Shown piece by piece: positions 52,101 to 63,093 of a stretch of DNA of 64,000 bases. Source of the DNA: Wuchereria bancrofti (Eukaryota; Nematoda; Chromadorea; Rhabditida; Onchocercidae); contig SSBO01000009.1 in assembly GCA_005281725.1 (NCBI GenBank), positions 3,670,163 through 3,734,162 on the forward strand, written 5' to 3'. The notes under the pieces are model-generated. The model was not told where the DNA came from, searched no databases, and worked only from the letters and a program-made list of their open reading frames with translations. The position numbers and the translations under genes were made by a program. Position 1 is the first letter of the stretch. Every line of letters begins with the position of its first letter.

Positions 52101-53422
52101 AACATTGATCCTTATGTCTAATTTCAGCGCACTTTTTTCGAACGTAATTTCAGCGCGTTTTCTGTCTTTTTTTTTGTATCCAAGAAAATTTTTTATTTAG
52201 CGATTTTTTTTACTTAACTTTTAAAAAATATTATTCCACTGTTCAGATGTTATCCAAATGTATAATTAGTCATCAAACTAAATTTAGTAAATTAGTTTGT
52301 AAACTAATTTTCTTCCTTTAATATGGTAATAACATTTTTAAAACATATGATTCATTTGTTTTGTTTTCTTACTCATAGTTGACAACTATTCTGCTTATCG
52401 GTGTGACTAATTGACACAATGACAAAGGATCGTAGCATTTTTACCATCTTACAATCAAATGATATCAATTATGCATCTAACATTCATCAAACATTGGTGT
52501 CATAAAATATATCACTTCGCAAAAATTTCAAAATCGTATAATCTTCCAATGTATTATACACGAAGATAAAATTCTTCAATCGTTTTACACCCTTACATCT
52601 TTAATTTATTTTTACATCAGTTTAGTTATGGAGGAACTTTTCTTGTTATCAGATTATTGTCTTTATTTTTATTTTGTTAAAATTTGGTTAAGAATTAAGT
52701 TAATAATTATTACTTCGAAATCATTTCTGTAATATTAGCTTTTTTTGAAGTATTCGGAAAAGTTCAAATTATTTGATATTTAATCTGATTTAGATAAGTT
52801 TGAAAATTTCAGCAAAATGGTGTGAAATATTTGGAGGACGAAATGGTTGAACGTCATTGTATGGAAGCTGTTCAATTGTTAGTATTACTTTGGATTGTGC
52901 ACTGTTTCGAGAAAACAGAGGCAGGACAGTGGCTACAGCATTGTCCAACCTTTTATGCTGAACTTTTCGGCAACAACAATCCACGACAAATTATTCAAAA
53001 CTTGTACAAAACAGAACTAAACAATGTAAGTTTTTCTCTATTGAATTTTATTATTGTTTTTATATTGTGTTTTACATTGTATAATGTGCAATTGGGGAAA
53101 TTTGTCATTGTCGTTGATTGGTTTTTGAGTTTTTGACAAATATGGTTGAAGTTTGAGCATTTCTTTGTTTATATTTGATATAGATTCTTACAATCTGCAA
53201 TGTTTTAATCAGATTCAAATGATACTTCTTACTGATACGCTGAGGATACGAGTGGAACTGCTAGACTGCAGCTGTGGTGATCTGGGCGCCGAACAACCTA
53301 AACTACCAAAATGTTTGGTGCCACAACATACGGAGAGAGAAATCACTTCCAGGCCTATTCTTACCTTTCTAAAATTCAACCGTCACAATTTTTTGTATCC
53401 ATTGTATAAAAATTTGAAATAA
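34129..53422 (+). CDS. unrecognised single-pass membrane protein with Ser-rich linker and helical C-terminus
   Basis: Sixteen phase-consistent exons give 720 aa: 34129-34270, 37172-37332, 37654-37798, 37906-37945, 38369-38502, 39077-39216, 39567-39664, 39756-39857, 40076-40195, 40609-40719, 41506-41662, 42197-42304, 42600-42758, 50504-50626, 52813-53025 and 53213-53422. One hydrophobic segment (about 52-65, SGVLLVASVGSYMMYR) follows a short N-terminus without a signal peptide and is followed by basic residues, suggesting an N-terminal anchor. Residues 100-440 are acidic and Ser/Thr-rich, probably disordered, with a conserved-looking LLWDDPQWDE. Residues 450-720 look folded and helical, with aromatic and Cys-containing stretches such as VERHCMEAVQLLVLLWIVH, and end in PLYKNLK. 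I recognise no family; the topology resembles organelle outer-membrane tethers, but that is only analogy. One intron (42759-50503) hosts an antisense gene. Confidence 0.72.
35531..35649. repeat. two near-identical 38-bp copies, 42 bp apart
   Basis: TAATTAACC(T)(A/G)CAGAATGCAATTG.. through GATTAATT occurs at 35531-35568 and 35611-35649 with two small differences. It lies within the first intron of the long gene. Confidence 0.75.
43627..43701. repeat. 29-bp direct repeat with CTTTTTCTTATT runs
   Basis: CGTTTCAAAATGATTTGGAA followed by TTTATCTTT occurs twice, separated by CTTTTTCTTATTAA. It lies within the large intron of the host gene. Confidence 0.8.
44176..44343 (+). CDS. candidate alternative 3' exon of the long membrane-protein gene
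   Basis: The exon follows a TCGACAG acceptor in phase 0, matching the exon ending at 42758. It is open for 55 codons of protein-like sequence (TYTLDYFENLDLKNDIV) and ends in LLFK and a TGA at 44341. AATAAA follows at 44505-44510. It cannot be spliced in frame to the next constitutive exon (50504), so it would form a shorter alternative C-terminus. A donor-like GTGATT also overlaps the stop and could lead to 49760. Confidence 0.45.
   Translation, partial: SEKVADTFQERTYTLDYFENLDLKNDIVSDASFTSFCIKVMGKSWDFREIDLLFK
46021..46770 (-). CDS. secreted six-cysteine protein with Ly6-like CxC..CN ending, nested antisense
   Basis: Three exons read leftward (46770-46675, 46548-46375, 46194-46021), all in phase 0, giving 147 aa. 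Residues 1-23 form a signal peptide ending TNA. The mature part has six cysteines (26, 46, 87, 115, 117, 122). It closes with RCICSYDRCNS, the Cys-x-Cys-x4-Cys-Asn pattern of Ly6/uPAR-type three-finger folds and similar small nematode secreted proteins. The tail is Ser-rich and has no obvious GPI-anchor hydrophobic end. A GTTGCAG acceptor lies 10 bases before the ATG, suiting spliced-leader addition. The gene lies wholly inside a large intron of the plus-strand gene, so it needs its own promoter. Function is unknown; assignment to Ly6 proper is tentative because cysteine spacing is loose. Confidence 0.75.
47394..47460. repeat. (CTA)n-type triplet repeat
   Basis: Mostly CTA/CTC/CTG/TTA triplets with a pure (CTA) core of six or seven units. 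Confidence 0.85.
48312..48410. other. C-rich tract with GC-box-like motifs
   Basis: A pyrimidine/C-rich patch in AT-rich surroundings with CCCCCCC, ACCACCACCCACAC, CTCCGCCTACGG and CCACGCCTCC. It is about 1.5 kb upstream of the antisense secreted-protein gene and may be a regulatory element recognised by zinc fingers of the SP/KLF type. This is inference from motif resemblance only. Confidence 0.3.
49760..49835 (+). other. candidate second alternative terminal exon of the long gene
   Basis: After a strong TTTTTCTACAG acceptor, 25 codons (SFLFSNEQKSADGDQQMNSA) end in TGA at 49833. Entered in phase 2 it would fit the exon ending at 44340, giving yet another C-terminus. It also sits at the end of an open frame running from about 49581 that has hydrophobic segments but no ATG. 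Weak evidence. Confidence 0.25.
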
Positions 53423-53423
53423 A
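53418..53423 (+). other. AATAAA overlapping the stop codon of the long gene
   Basis: GAAATAAATT: the TAA stop (53420-53422) lies within an AATAAA. If used, the 3' UTR would be only 10-20 bases long. Confidence 0.4.
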
Positions 53424-55681
53424 TTATTCCTTTCTAGTGAATATACCTTCGAACTACTTATAGGAAATGTATAGCGTTATATTACACCAAAAAAAAAAGA
53501 AAAAACATGATGTAACAAACTACAAGGACATGACATTTATTAATCTAATCAGTCATCAGACAGAGGCCTAAATCATTCATTTGACAGAGGAGGACTCAGC
53601 CTATCGTCTTGCTTGTGCCTGACCTTGGCTGAGAGGGTGCATATTTATCTTCCAAAGGTCAGACCAATATGACAGTCGCATCGTGGTAAACTTCCTTCTT
53701 GAAGGTTATTCTTAGGTCTGTCTATTCGATACTCTCAACAGGTTTTTTCATGGTCTAGAAAACGTTTTCCTTCAGAATTTTCCAAACTATCATGTTGAAA
53801 TAATCCGAAAATTATTACTCTTCTTCCTTAATTTCATTTTCGTCCGTAAATCAGGGAACTTGCCTAAATTTTAACCTGAAATATATGGAAACCTGAAGTA
53901 TTTTTCGTTCGGTCTATAACTACGAATACTAAAAATGATTTGCATTATCGAATATTATCATGTATCATATTATTTCCATGATTTGACCACTCTTTTGTTA
54001 TGATAATGAAATTATTTATTGGACAATTTTCTGCCTACCGATATATGATATGTTATGTGACTTTTGTTTTCAATCAGTATATCTCTAAAAAAAACGAATC
54101 GCACATCTTCCTAACTCATGAAAATTGCTTAAATAGTTATTTAAAAAATCTCAAATAATAAGGATGAGGGAAGGAGTTTCATTTCACTGAGTGAAATAAA
54201 TTTTCTTTTTTCATCATCATTATGAGCTGATTTCAATGGTACGAAATTACGAAAGCGAGAGATAGACACGAAGTAGATGCTGTAATTTGGTGCTTTGATA
54301 AGTGACAGGACAGTATTCCTCTATGAAATCAAATTTTTCCAAATGATAAAAATTAATCGTCTTCCTCAGGGAATTTTATTCTGTTTGACATGCAGCTTAG
54401 AGCTTAAATGTATGACGTCAGATGTGTAGGTTTATTTTCTAATTCAATATCATTAGACTTTGAAATGCTGGAAATGTTGCAGAAGTTCCCGAATAATAAG
54501 GACGGGAGCGACCGATCGATTGAAGGAGACGAAGGAGCGAGGAACCATTCTTGTCGTAGTGTCATTTTGTGTAGTTATGTATTGGGGGAGATAATTACAG
54601 CGTTGCTTTGCTAGAAGTTAAATACAATAAATGAACACAAGAATGTAGTCCTTGGCGCAGTGGTACAGTAGAAGTACAATTGCGCTTACGCAACACTTAG
54701 TTTCCCGCTTCTTTTTTCTTTCAAATTATGAGTTGAGGATAAGGATGGGATAGTGTAATGGACTGATTAATAATAATAATTTCTTTCAATCACGGCAAAC
54801 TTCTGAAATCTTCCATCAGAAATCAGTGAGGACAAGACTTCGATACCAGTAACAATAATTGTAATCAATCAGTAATAGTTATATCCATTATGGATTAAAC
54901 CGGAAAATGATTGAATAAGGATTCTCCTCCATTTTTCCTTTTTGTTTTATGATTTTTTACATGAAATTAACGTGGAAGGCTTTCAAAATTCTCTTAATAA
55001 TTGGACTTTTAGGGAAATTTGATTTTGAAAATACCAGATTTACTTCAAACTTGTTAAGAAAAGTCATTACAACATTATTTGCCTCAGTAGCATTCAATAT
55101 ATCAAACTGTCGTTTTACCAAATCTAATTTTGAATGTAGCAGTTGAACTGGTTTTTTTTTTTGTTGAAGACAGCTTTGAGGAACATGGCATGAATTTTTG
55201 AGGGGTAAAGCATTTTTTCACAGTTATATAAAGATATATCTACCTGGTGATAGGTAAGATAGGCCACTTTTTTGCTTTTTTTGAAGTTACTGTCAAAAAA
55301 TATCATTTAATTTGATATTAACGATTGCTGATCATATATGAATGTTTATCCAATATTTCGAAAATTTTTACAATTTCTTCTAACCAAAAACACTTTTCTC
55401 TTTTTGTTGCAAGGATATCACGCTTCCTCAATACATTGATTTCCATTATTTAGATTATTAAGCTGATGATGATCATCTTTTGGTGACTGTCATCATTTCT
55501 ACAGGTAGAATCTGATAGAAAGTTAAACTGCAGCGTCTATACAATTAAATAAATGAAAATTGGTTGCATAAAGTAAGTGCTTAATGTTTTATCGGAAAAT
55601 CAATACTTGCATCGCTTATATCATAAAGTAAAATTGTGAATTTAACAAATTTTAAGTCAGATTTGATGAATTGTAGCGTTT
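53424..55681. other. intergenic DNA between convergent genes
   Basis: The plus-strand long gene and the minus-strand collagen converge here. Two GC-richer patches stand out. 53560-53770 has internal complementarity and decayed-looking reading frames. 54480-54540 is followed by a tRNA-like A-box. The rest is AT-rich without signals. Confidence 0.45.
53560..53770. other. GC-richer island, degraded mobile element or structured RNA
   Basis: It contains complementary pairs CTCAGCC/GGCTGAG and TGACCTTGG/CCAAAGGTCA, and a repeated phrase (CAGACAGAGGCCTAAATCATTC / GACAGAGGAGGACTC). Minus-strand frames are open over 15-30 codons but broken by stops. It does not belong to either flanking gene model. 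Confidence 0.3.
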
Positions 55682-58600
55682 TTATGTAGAATTGAGAGTA
55701 GGAATATAAATGTTGGAAGAATCACTAAAATCAACGGGGAAATCAAATGAGAGTGGCGCAAGGATCTTCGAAACTCCACAATCTGATGGACAATACATTG
55801 CTGGCATTCCAGGTTCCCCTGGAAGACCCCATGGTCCTTTCTCGCCATACAAACCTATCTAAAATAGAACAATCGATATATAATCCATTCAGTTCAACAA
55901 ATTAGAAGTAGGAAGATATAGGTAAAGAATAATTAAAGTCTAATAGTCACATTTCCATCTCGTCCAGGTGAACCAATCGGTCCTTGTTTTCCTTGCTTGC
56001 CGGGAATATTGGATCGTCGACCTGGGATGCCTTGTGGCCCTTTAGGACCTGTAGGTCCGGGTAAACCTTTCGGTCCTTTTACACCAACACCTGCTGAAAT
56101 TCTATCCAGTTGTGGGGTCAGAATAAATTATTCAACGGATGAATCTAATTTCATTAAATTGTTGAATAATACGATACTATGTTTTGGCTTTCTAAGAATC
56201 ACAAATTTATTGTGTCCTTAACTGAAGACTACAGAAAAAGTTCTAAGAGATAAGTAAATTTGTTAGAAAAAAATGAAATACACTATTAAACAGACCGAAG
56301 GCATCATCACCAGCTGTCCCTGGAGGTCCAACTGGTCCCTTTTCCCCATATGGTCCTTCCGGTCCACTATTTCCAATTGGTCCATTTTCACCTAACTTAC
56401 CAGGTCGACCTGAAGTTCATGAAATTTTTGTGCAATTTTAACATGCTCTGAAAAGACTTAAGATTTTACGGAAAGTCAGAATTATTTCATACCTTTTTTC
56501 CCCTATGACAATTTTGATCAAAGAAATATATGAAAACTGACCTGAAGGACCAGGAGGACCTGGAAGACCTAATCTGCCACGCTCTCCTTGTGAACCGCGC
56601 AAACCAGGTGGTCCGGCCGGGCAAATAGAACACGGGAGATGGAATACTAGTGGTTGAACCATGATATCTTCACCATCAGTACCAGGTATTCCTATTTTTC
56701 CGGGAGTACCCGGAACTCCGTCAACTCCTGGTGGTCCAATAAGCCCAGGCTCACCGATCGGACACATTAAACGCATACATTCTGCATTTCAAGTTAACAT
56801 TATAGATTAACTGCTTATAAATGAATCATCGCAATAAAAAATAACTTTCTCGTAACATCAGCACAGTACTTACTATTACATCGTTCGACGGTTTCAAGAA
56901 ATGAATTAGCTTGTCGTACGGTACGTCTAATACGACCAGTGATTTGCTTGGTATGCCTTATTTCAATCCACAAAGCCGAAGATCTTCTCTGAAAATGTTT
57001 ACCAGTTTGAAGTATAACAAAATTATCCTTTATGTCTGTCTACAAATGCCTTTAATGGATATAGGCTGGTTGGTTTTTACGTCTCCCAAATTATGCGCAG
57101 TTTTCCTCATTCCCTTCTTTTCTTAACATCTGCGCTTTAAATTCTTCTATTTTAGATCAATAACACGAATGTGAGAGAGTTAGACCGGAAGTTATCAATT
57201 CAGAAAATGCTGTAACTTCAACAGGCTTAAACTATCGTTTTTTCCAACTTTGGAACTAAAAAAAAATTTGTAGCTGGACTAAGCGTGGACTAATATAACT
57301 GAACTAGACTAAGGCAACTGTAAGTGCTTAATGTAACCTAACTGTTGCCATGAGTTCAAGTAACTTTCTTCCATGATTGTTTTGTAACGTGTAACCTTTA
57401 TCATCAGATAACGTAAGTTAATATATGATCATGCTGAATTTTTTTTTAATTTTCAACTTTTTTTTCGATTTCTAGCGATGATTTCTAGCTTTCCAGACCT
57501 TAAATGATTCAGCACGTAACTTCGCCTCTAACTGTGTCAGATTTGTCTTTCGCTGTATCACTGCAACTGTCAACAACAAAGCAAATAATGTCAACACCGA
57601 TGTTGTAATAGTAGCTAAGCCAAGCGCAAAGAAACGATCTTCGTTACTGATGAATGAGATCTGTAATATTGTAATTAATTATATTAATTATTTTATTTTG
57701 TTAAACTGACTTGATTTCAGACTGAAAGATGGAAGAAACTTTAATTTGAATTATGCTATCGTTTCAGAAAATGAAGATATCTTTTGCAGAATAGCAATTA
57801 AGATAAAATTGATGTTGTGATAAAATTTATATTCTACAGAAGAAAACTGATTAGAATATAAATTAGTTTACATGTAAATTCTGATTTTGAGGTTAGTACT
57901 TTTAGAAATTCTATTGGATAACTTTATTGTTAGGTTAAAGCATCTGTTTAATGAGTTTTACAATTGAAAAGTTTACTTTCAGGCTGTTTAATGATTAACT
58001 TGACAAAGTGAATGTTTTTCAGGATGACACTTTTTGGTTATTACAGAAATTTCTGCAAATATTCTACGATCAGATTTTCATCTAATTCATCTTCCTCTCT
58101 CATTTTACAACAACTTTAATGGACCACACTTATCCACCACATTAATTAAAAGGAAATTTTAATAAATATATAGGCATTTTCTGCTATTAGAGATTATCAA
58201 ATGATGTTTATGAATTGCTTAAATAATGAGATTAAGCTATTTTAAGAAAGAACTCAATGCGTGCCACAAATATTCTAGGAAAGAAAAATGTATATTAGTA
58301 TATATTAGTAATTTGTATAAGTGATTTGTATATAAAAATATGATAAACAAATCGAAGAATACGGTAAGAACATAATCAATCACATTACCACAAATAGACA
58401 ATATAAACAACAAAACATTGCAAAGAAAACAATTAATATTTCTTATTTTCTCAGTAAGCTATTGAAAGATCTGCAAGGTAAAAAGAATGATAATAATTTT
58501 ATAAGGAAAAACACAAGAATCAAAGACAGCTGACCATGTTATCAGGCGATGTATGATGTTCTGTGATCTGATAAAAGAAGTAATTTCTTAGATGAAAGTA

Positions 58601-58895
58601 TCAAATTTAAGTTATCATTACCTTATCGCTTCCAATACTTTTTACGCTTATATATATGGAGGACAGCTAATATTATTATTAATTATTTTTCTATAATCTT
58701 TTCGTTTCATCTCTGCAGGAGGGTATTTAAGCTTTAGGCTACTTTGCTATATTATAATGTGAGAAATACATTCCAAGCGTAATTGTTTGAGATTGTAATA
58801 AATACCAATGAAAGAGGTAATGTAAGATTGTATAATACCATGACATTTCGAATTTCTCGATTCCATGATGGAGTATCTTCATTTAATGCAAACAT
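55682..58895 (-). CDS. cuticle-type collagen with N-terminal membrane anchor
   Basis: Seven exons read leftward with consistent phases: 58895-58839, 57660-57499, 56988-56874, 56781-56542, 56409-56296, 56093-55951 and 55858-55682, giving 335 aa. An acceptor, TTATTTTAG, lies four bases before the ATG, fitting spliced-leader addition. A short cytoplasmic N-terminus precedes one membrane segment (about 31-54, [18 protein letters not shown]), as in nematode cuticle collagens. A furin-type site RIRR (92-95) would release the ectodomain. Cys-rich knots (110-118) then flank Gly-X-Y blocks starting [12 protein letters not shown]. The blocks are interrupted by a non-helical insert with LPCSICPAG and by DDAFG. 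The C-terminus carries the knot YCPSDCG and a short non-collagenous tail. Trimers should be secreted and cross-linked into cuticle or other extracellular matrix. Which collagen subfamily it belongs to cannot be settled here. Confidence 0.93.
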
Positions 58896-58899
58896 ATCT

Positions 58900-61800
58900 C
58901 TAAAATAAATAATCATTCAAATATTCATCTATGTCGATGAATATGTCAAGATTCAATAATTCTTCACTTTCTCAGAGCAGTATTTCCGGAAATTTTTTGT
59001 CACTGAGGTCAAAATTTGCAGTTATATTGAATTCTTTCTCTAATACTTAGCCTGCTTGTCTATTAAAATTAATCTTCCAGGGATATGAATCTAAGTCCAG
59101 CAGTCTTCGATGGCAAAAGAGGGGCAATCAGCAATTTTGGTTGTCTCACTATATTATTAGAATGATACAAATTACTTTTCATCGAAACACAAGAATTGAT
59201 AAGACGGGTATGAAAGCATTTAATTTATATACAACCATCCGGATGAATTTGAAAATAATACTAAAATTTTTCTCAACGTTTGTAGCAATTTGGAAAGCAT
59301 TAACTAACGGTGAAGATGATTAGTTTAGCTATGAAAGCAGAAAACTCTTCTAGCATTACGGAGACTTTCCAGACGCATAATATTTGCACCAAAATTCCAA
59401 GGAAGTACGCGAAATTTGGGATATGTTTATTCTTAAACTTTGATTTTTAGTTTTTCATTAGTTTCGTTTTACAGCTTTTTTTCCTTGTGAACACCTATAG
59501 GACATCACAGATCAATCCTTCCTAAACAATGGGTAAGTTTCTACGAACTGTCAAGGTTTCAAAAATAGAGTAATATCGAATCGTTTCGGTATTATCCTAT
59601 TTTTGAAATGATTATAAAATAGTTTTCAAGACGAAGAATAAGAAAGAAATCCGTTAATAATTGGAAACATGAACAAATTTTTGAATCACTGAATAAATAA
59701 AGGATGCATAGAATTAAAAGCAAAAAATTTTGAGGGCAAATTGAAAATAAAAGAATGTGAGATTTTTTGTTTTTTATTTTATATTATCACGAAGACTCGA
59801 TAATTTTCGAGATTCATACTTAGGAATTATTTTTTAAGTAAATCTATCGGCCATTTCTTCTATAATAGCAAAGATACAAATGGCCAATCATTTATCTCAT
59901 TTTTAAGACCATTTTAAATCAACTTTTGCCGTGTCGTTTTATATCATTGCAATATCATTAGTTACCATTATAAGTTGTCAGAAATATGTGATAAGGATAT
60001 GCTATGAAATATCAAGGTTATTTACCTACCAAGTAAAGACACTTTCCTTGGCTGAATAGCTTTCCCTCATGTCAAAGTTTCAGTTTCATAACACCAAGAA
60101 GGACCATAGTATCATCAAACAGCTGTCTTTTATCACCACCAATCAGTTATCATAAGACATAACTCGAGGTCATTGGGTTTGACAAAAGACTATGGAGTAT
60201 TTGCTCTCGACTTTATCTTCATCGCACACAAAATGTTGTTGAAAAAGGGACCAGTTAAAGACTAAATTGACCATTTCATACATTCATAATAGAGTTAAGA
60301 AATATTGAAAGGGAAATATTAAATTCCCAATATTATCTGAAATTTTTTCTCATTAAGAATACAACTAAACTCAAAGAAGTTTGAAATGATACTTAGTAAA
60401 TTCACTTAGGAGTCTCTATTAGCTAAGCATTAGTTGCATAAAGAAACTCTCACATGTATCAGGAGATGACATTTAAACTGTCTAAGAATCATAAATAACT
60501 CTTAAACAATTAAATAATGTTTTATTTAAAAATTGGATTCGTTGTTCATTGACGAAAATTATTCATTGCGATGTTATTTCGGTTACTTTTACATTTCTTC
60601 ATCTACGTTAGAGCTGCATGTTTTAAAAAAATGTTGAGTTAGATAGACTACAAATACGGTGACTGCGGATCGTGATGCCGAAGGTTTGCTTAATCGTTAT
60701 CATTTCATCTAATAGTTGCTTGGATAGAACGCTTTATTTTAGCTTTATGTTTATCAAAAAAGTAATTCCCAAGAAGGTATGACTCGATAGTGTCTCGTTT
60801 CATCATCATCAGACAAAGTGCGCAGTGATAAATGGTAGAAGGAAAAGGTATGATAAACGATGTAATTCATTTTTGACCGTGACATTTCTTCTCTGATGAC
60901 CAATGGACGCCAATGAAAAAGTACTTTGAGATGTCCACACTATTAAACATTAGTGTAATAAAAAAGAGATTCACGCGATAACGTGATATTGTCTAATGCT
61001 GGCATAAGATTAATCATATGTGTCAGTTAAAAAAAAAAGAAAAGTAGTCACCGAAAACTGAAGAAAATTGTTTATCAATCTCTTATCATGCTAAAAAAAA
61101 TTTCATAGACTTTTTAACTTGTTGATAAGTGTTTTTTTTTTCACCATTTCAATTAGATTTGTACTTGTATTAGACGAAATATTAGATGAATGTGGAAATG
61201 GTGACATTGACAGGACATTAAAGAGATGTGGAAACTGTTGACCAATGCAAATTAACAGACAAAGTTTAACAGATATCTTCAAATATCAAATATGTACCGT
61301 CTTTCTGGCGAATCACACTCAAACCTCTAGTTACATGACCTTTTCTTTCAAACATGTCTTAAAAGTTAAGTGGCGAATGATATTCTACAACGATGATAAC
61401 GAAGTAATAATTTGGTAAGGAAAGAAACAGGGAATAACAATACTGAAAGCAATTTAATACTAAATATCTCTTTCCTTTTTTAATTGAAATTCAGAATTCA
61501 TTTGACACAAATAATTATATTTAATTGTTTTGATTTTTTCCCGAATAATTGTATTCGCATCATTTTATTTTCCCAATTTCTTTTGTGACCTTTGCTTTTT
61601 TATTTCTAGTGGAAACTTTTTGTTCAATTATTTTCAATTTCTTGGTTTTTATTTCAGCGAGTCAGTAAAGTTTTTCAGTCAGTCATTAAATAAACTGCCT
61701 CAATTAATAAGCTGATTTAATAGCCTATAATTATGTAATTAATTTGCCAAATAACTAATTATTTCTTTATTTGGATAGATGAACCAAAAGTACAAATATT

Positions 61801-63093
61801 ACCGCAGTTGAGCACATTTCTGTTCTTACTGAGTCTAATTATGGTGTCTAGTTCACTTTCAAAATTAATTAAAAATTGAGTTAATTGTCATCTTTATTTA
61901 AATAGTGATTTAAACATGATGAATCGAATTTATCTGAAAATCGATATTTTGTTTTAAAGGTGTGTAACTGGTTTACCATTCAAATTAATAATCGTGAAGA
62001 AAGCCAAGGTTTTGGTACATAGCTTGAAAATGGGAAAGTTAGCTGTGTAATTGAAAGTGCTACCTGGCAATACACATTTTGTTACTTAATAAGTTAACGA
62101 ATAGATAGGTGAAACGAAACTTTCCAAATTAACGACAGGAGAGAAAACAAACCTTCATGATGAAGCTATGTCGAAATATCAATAATGTGTAATTGACCAC
62201 TACTGTCCACTATACTTATTGCATTTAAGTGGCTGGTGAATATGAAGTGACCTAATTTTATACTGAAATAGTCAATGAACTTGGAATGACCAACTTCTCA
62301 AACCTTTGCTCACTTCTATGCATTCCTTCTCTTATCATTGAAACAGTTTATCGATAATTGTAAGAGATGATTTATCTGTTAAATACATACAGCATTTGTT
62401 GAAAATTTAGAGGATCAAATAGATGGCACTGATTAATTAAATTTCAGTAGAAGAAAGGGAATGAATGAATAATAGAAAATAAATGAAAATCAACATAATT
62501 TCAAGCACTGTCGGTTGTGCAATACGAATTAATGTGGTAATGTAGTAAATGGAATAAAATAAAATTTATGGAGGAAAATGTCTTCAAATATTTCATAATT
62601 CCCATGAATATTTTCATATTTTTCCCCAATTTTTAAATTTTTAATTATATCGACGGTATATTAAAGTCAGTTTTGATGAAGAATAATGCCTTAACAAGAT
62701 ACAAATTGAAAAAAATGCGATTAAAAAAAGGAAAGGAATTTCATTTTTTAAGTGTCGGATTTTTGAGAATTTTCAAGTCACAGTTTAATATCTTCAAATA
62801 TGGGATAATATCGAACATGTATCCGTTAGATGTCACATTTGTCATCAAAATAATAATTTAACTTTCATTGTAAATGGATCGGTTAAAAATTTTTTCATTT
62901 CCTACCACTAAATAAAAGTTATAACAACTATCAACGCTTGCATAGGATAAGCTAATGAATGAATTTCAAAAATATAGGATAATCTGAAGAAAGAAATTAC
63001 CGTTCATAGAGTAATCAGATATGCCCACAATAAGCCCTTTGAGTCAGTAAATTATCTTTGCTCAACTTCTTTTTGGTTATTTCTAATTATCAA
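58900..63093. other. gene-free DNA upstream of the collagen
   Basis: The left end must hold the collagen promoter. No TATA or known element is evident. A 24-bp stem hairpin lies at 59557-59608. Open frames here (for example near 59141 and 61530) are AT-rich with no splice structure or domain. Confidence 0.45.
59557..59608. repeat. 24-bp stem, 4-nt loop hairpin
   Basis: Arm TTTCAAAAATAGAGTAATAT plus CGAA (59557-59580) pairs with 59585-59608 around the loop TCGT. By hand count there are 21 Watson-Crick pairs, two G.U pairs and one A.C mismatch. Confidence 0.85.

Noticed and set aside
56911..57126. Plus-strand open frame of 71 codons.
   Set aside because: It is partly the antisense shadow of a collagen exon (56874-56988) and otherwise intron.
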